A stretch of DNA of 64,000 nucleotides from Glandiceps talaboti. Lineage: Eukaryota; Hemichordata; Enteropneusta; Spengelidae. The translations under genes and the position numbers were made by a program. Below, in pieces: positions 59,948-64,000 of the stretch. The DNA lies in contig NC_135558.1 in the NCBI RefSeq assembly GCF_964340395.1, positions 3,378,501 through 3,442,500 of the forward strand, in the 5' to 3' direction. Within the stretch, counting starts at the first letter, position 1. The number at the start of each line of letters is the position of its first letter. The notes below the pieces were generated by a model. It made no database searches, had not been told where the DNA came from, and saw only the letters and a program-made list of their open reading frames with translations.

Positions 59948-61612
59948 CATGATGTGGGAATCTTACACCACCACATGATGATGTGGGAATCCTACACCAC
60001 CACATGATGATGTGGGAATCTTACACCACCACATGATGATGTGGGAATCTTACACCACCACATGATGATGTGGGAATCTTACACCACCACATGATGATGT
60101 GGGAATCTTACACCACCACATGATGATGTGGGAATCTTACACCACCACATGATGATGTGGGAATCTTACACCGCCACATGATGATGTGGGAATCTTACAC
60201 CACCACATGATGATGTGGGAATCCTACACCACCACATGATGATGTGGGAATCTTACACCACCACATGATGATGTGGGAATCTTACACCACCACATGATGA
60301 TGTGGGAATCTTACACCACCACATGATGATGTGGGAATCTTACACCACCACATGATGATGTGGGAATCCTACACCACCACATGATGATGTGGGAATCTTA
60401 CACCACCACATGATGATGTGGGAATCTTACACCACCACATGATGATGTGGGAATCCTACACCACCACATGATGATGTGGGAATCTTACACCACCACATGA
60501 TGATGTGGGAATCTTACACCACCACATGATGATGTGGGAATCTTACACCACCACATGATGATGTGGGAATCTTACACCACCACATGATGATGTGGGAATC
60601 TTACACCACCACATGATGATGTGGGAATCTTGCACCACCACATGATGATGTGGGAATCTTACACCATGATGTGGGAATCTTACACCACCACATGATGTTG
60701 TGGGAATCCTACACCACCACATGATGATGTGGGAATCCTACACCACCACATGATGATGTGGGAATCTTACACCCATGATGTGGGAATCTTACACCACCAT
60801 GATGTGGGAATCTTACACCACCACATGATGTTGAAATCTTAAACCACCATGATGTGGGAATCTTACACCACCACATGATGTTGGAATCCTACACCACCAC
60901 ATGATGATGTGGGAATCTTACACCACCATGATGTGGGAATCTTACACCGATGATGTGGGAATCTTACACCACCATGATGTGGGAATCTTACACCGATGAT
61001 GTGGGAATCTTACACCACCATGATGTGGAATCTTACACCACTGATTTGGGAATCTTACACCACTGATGTGGGAATCTTACACCACCATGATGTGGGAATC
61101 TTACACCACCATGATGTGGGAATCTTACACCATCATGATGTGGGAATCTTACACCATCATGATGTGGGAATCTTACACCCATGATGTGGGAATCTTACAC
61201 TACCATGATGTGGGAATCTTACACCACCATGATGTGGGAATCTTACACCCATGATGTGGGTATCTTACACCCATGATGTGGGAATTTTACACCACCATGA
61301 TGTGGGAATCTTACACCATGATGTGGGAATCTTACACCCATGATGTGGGCATCTTACACCACTGATGTGGGAATCTTACACCACCATGATGTGGGAATCT
61401 TACACCACCATGATGTGGATTCTTACACCACCATGATGTGGGAATCTTACACCACCATGATGTGGGAATCTTACACCACTGATGTGGGAATCTTACACCA
61501 CCATGATGTGGGAATCTTACACCCATGATGTGGGAATCTTACACCAACGTGATGTGGGAATCTTACACCACCATGATGTGGGAATCTTACACCACCATGC
61601 TTAAACCACCAT
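59948..61612. repeat. 29-bp then 24-bp hairpin-forming minisatellite array
   Basis: The first ~700 bp are near-identical 29-bp units, ATGATGATGTGGGAATCTTA-CACCACCAC. Each junction CCACATGATGATGTGG can fold (stem CCACAT/ATGTGG). From about 60665 the units shorten to 21-26 bp (ATGATGTGGGAATCTTACAC-CACC) with variable ends, up to 61612. A C/T variant (AATCCTACAC) marks some units. Open frames on both strands follow the repeat. Confidence 0.95.
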
Positions 61613-62427
61613 GCAAATAATTTAATATTTAATCTTGGACTTTTCATTATTTTTTTTATTAAGGTAATACTTTTGAGATATAATATAGTAAGATTAGTCT
61701 TTACTCCAATAATTGAATACAGACTCGTACATATTGTGTCAGTTGTGCTTCGGTACCATTGGTGTCACTGTTGTCATGGTCACCAGTCCAATATCAAAAT
61801 ATATAATTATGGTAAATAAAATGAAGTTTTATGAAATATATTATATATTGATGTAGAATTGCTAAATACTTTTTTTTCTGTGAATGGATGAATGAAAGTT
61901 GTGAACGTGGTCTAAGGAAACCTAGTACACATGCAAAGTTTCTGATTTTAAGTTTAATAATTCATGTATTGTCATTGCTGTTATTAATATGAATGAGCTT
62001 TTTATAACTTTATTCAATGACATAGTTATTATAGGTTCTGAAATCCAGCCAAAAAAAAAATAAAAATATTTGCCCAGATACACTTATGTGATGTTGCCAT
62101 TTACCTTCAGTCGGGTATTATTTCCTGATCTGATCATTGAGGGTGTCTTTTTTTTGTCTTTTTTTGAAGGTGTATGGGGGGGGGGGGGGGTTTCAGTGTC
62201 TGAAAAAATGGGTTTGGTCGATTATGAAAAACAAATAAAAAGTGACATTCTTTATAAACATCTTGTGGTGTTAGGAGGGGTTCTTTTGTGTCCTAGACCT
62301 TCAAGTCAAAGGTCAAAGTCATGCCATATTTTGTCATATTACTACTATAGAAATCAACCTATAGGCAAACAAAGATAGACACAAACTAAAACTGTTGAAA
62401 GATGTTCATATAAAGTATAGACATCGA
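61613..62427. other. Unique sequence with a short poly(G) tract
   Basis: Nothing recognisable apart from a 14-G run near 62177-62190. The 102-codon open frame at 62070-62378 crosses this run and has no known content. Confidence 0.5.
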
Positions 62428-62758
62428 TAGACTCTCTCACAGTCCCGGAACTTCGCTTTACTAAAATCGACGCTAAATGAATTATTTTGTATGTACCGAT
62501 ACCATCTACATCTACATAACGTACTCCATCGTACTCGAACAACCTTGTACTGTGCGCCCCCATCGACCACATAGAGATATATGTTCGTTGACGTGTGACT
62601 GCGACGCTCCGTATTTTCGCGAAGTCCTCGGGGTCGATGAGGGCGCACAGTACAAGAATATTCGAGTACGGTTAATTAGCTGGCATCGGTACATACAAAA
62701 TAATTCGTTTAGCTTTAATTTTAGGAAAGCGAAGCTCCGAGGGCTGTAAGAGAGTCTA
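62428..62758. mobile_element. Foldback element family B, copy 2 (Mutator-like MITE)
   Basis: This 331-bp copy has ends TAGACTCTCTCACAG and CTGTAAGAGAGTCTA and long inverted arms closely similar to copy 1 at 14512-14881. AGACATCGA lies directly outside both ends (62419-62427 and 62759-62767), a perfect 9-bp target duplication; this copy is therefore relatively young or well preserved. The shared arms encode no transposase. Confidence 0.88.
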
Positions 62759-63057
62759 AGACATCGATGGCATTACATGTACATGTTTACCTAACAGTGT
62801 CATACCACTACCAGTTTATTTGATGAAGACATTGTTGACTAAACACATCGAACATTGTGTTCATTGTCTTAGATAACACTGTCTCTGGAATTTGAACTTG
62901 TTGTTTCTGGTACAGTAATCTTTATTGATTATTTCTAAAGTGAAACAAGTCATTGATAATGACATAGTTCCCGCTATAATTGGGTTTTAAGGAATTATCA
63001 CTACTCTGATCATGCAACAACATTTGTGAACCTAAAACAAACAGACTTAGATATGTT

Positions 63058-63560
63058 GTGTGTGCTTGTTGGACATGGAATATGCCTCCAACAATAAAGG
63101 ATTGGGTGGGTATGGGGGATCATATCATGATGAAAATGGAGTCTGAGTTATGGCTTTGGACATGGAAAATTCACAAACAAAATGGCTGCCAGGCAGCCAT
63201 ATTGGATCGTATCACGACGAAAATGGATATGCACATGTATGTCATAGAACACTGTCCTAATACCAACTTTAAATGAGATCTGTTAAAGCATGTCTGAGTT
63301 ATGGCTTTAGACAGGGAAAATTCGCAAACAAAATGGTTGCTAGGCAGCCATATTGGATCGTATCATAAAACAAATTGACGTGCATATGTATGCCATAGTA
63401 TGTTGCCCCTGTACCAAGTTTGAAAAAAATCGGTCCAGGCATCTCCAAGAAACAGCTGCGGACGGACGGACGGACGGACACACAGACGGACGGACAGACG
63501 GAACCCAATCCATAAGTCCCCGTTCCGGACTTCGTCCGCAGGGACTAACAATGTTGCAGA
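63058..63560. repeat. Dispersed repeat with 151-bp internal duplication and ACGG tail
   Basis: A segment with TCTGAGTTATGGCTTTGGAC, AAAATGGCTGCCAGGCAGCC and ATATTGGATCGTATCA occurs twice in tandem (63142 and 63293, period 151 bp; GCAGCC is itself part of a short palindrome). After it come GGTCCAGGCATCTCCAAGAA, a (GGAC)n run and the hairpin AGTCCCC...CGGACTTCGTCCG...GGGACT (about 63517-63546). The composition, more GC-rich than its surroundings, and the plan suggest a non-autonomous mobile element; I cannot assign its class. Confidence 0.6.
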
Positions 63561-64000
63561 TACACTCATGCATTGAATTACTACAGACTTGTGAATTAGG
63601 CACCCAGGCTCTCACTGAGTGACATTTTCCGACAGTTGGTTCAATTACAACGATGTTGCATAGAGTGTATACTTTGCACAAAACTATGATTTCAGCTGTA
63701 CAAGAAAATCAAAAGAGAAAGAAAGAGAGAAATGGCAATTGGAGTGAATATGATTTCCAATTAAATGAGACTAAATGCACGACATTTTCATTCTGATGAC
63801 ATCAAAGTTTAATTAGTGTTCAGTTCCTTACTCATGGTCACCATGGTAAAGTAACTTCTCCATCACATGGGTGTTAACCCTGTCAAGCACATAATTTATC
63901 TTTATATACTATAGTATAAAGGGTTGCTATACTATATTTCACCAAGAGATACACAGTTAATTTGGATATTTGTAGCATTTTGTTATATTGTTTTAACTGT

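Noticed and set aside
59948-61612. CRISPR array
   Set aside because: Units are directly adjacent without unique spacers, and the genome is an animal's.
62354-62749. Overlapping 60-90-codon open frames on both strands
   Set aside because: They lie in the arms of the foldback element; near-identical frames occur in copy 1 at 14511-14967 for the same reason.
63340-63681. 113-codon minus-strand open frame with Arg/Pro/Ser/Val repeats
   Set aside because: It is built on the (GGAC)n run of a dispersed repeat; not a gene.

Overview
This is a piece of an animal nuclear genome: AT-rich, intron-bearing and repeat-dense. Consensus GT-AG introns join exons into four recognisable, conserved single-copy genes. 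Nothing bacterial is present. The very high load of micro- and minisatellites, foldback elements (MITEs) and a tRNA-derived SINE suggests a marine invertebrate such as a hemichordate, lancelet or lophotrochozoan, but I cannot name the species.

Layout: (1) 1-8920 is non-coding and repeat-bearing. It is probably the first intron or 5' flank of ZMYND19, whose first coding exon I could not find. (2) 8921-12434 (+) holds five exons of ZMYND19, from the second coding exon to the stop. (3) 12435-19163 is a gene-free tail-to-tail gap. (4) 19164-24038 (-) is COQ4, six exons, complete, 290 residues. (5) 24211-25561 (+) is DNLZ, two exons, complete, 215 residues. Only 172 bp separate its ATG from that of COQ4, so the two mitochondrial-protein genes share one divergent promoter. 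(6) 26897-54841 (+) is SCAI, fourteen exons, complete, 568 residues, with a 14.7-kb second intron full of tandem arrays. (7) 54842-64000 is the SCAI 3' UTR, then minisatellites, three foldback elements and a duplicated dispersed repeat.

How the genes relate: COQ4 (ubiquinone synthesis) and DNLZ (escort of mitochondrial Hsp70) both act in mitochondria and are probably co-expressed. ZMYND19 and SCAI are regulatory or adaptor proteins. From memory, the human orthologues of all four lie on the long arm of chromosome 9 (9q33-q34), so the window looks like a compact remnant of an ancient linkage group.

The most unusual structure is that at least four exon boundaries have been tandemly duplicated together with exon edge and splice site, leaving decoy donors or acceptors: the donors of ZMYND19 exon 4 and SCAI exons 7 and 11, and the acceptor of SCAI exon 10. 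Other points of note are: an HNH-endonuclease-like motif in the N-terminal part of ZMYND19; two copies of a long-TIR foldback element with 9-10 bp target duplications (Mutator-like); a 33-bp minisatellite open in four reading frames; and two kilobase-scale arrays of about 29 bp.
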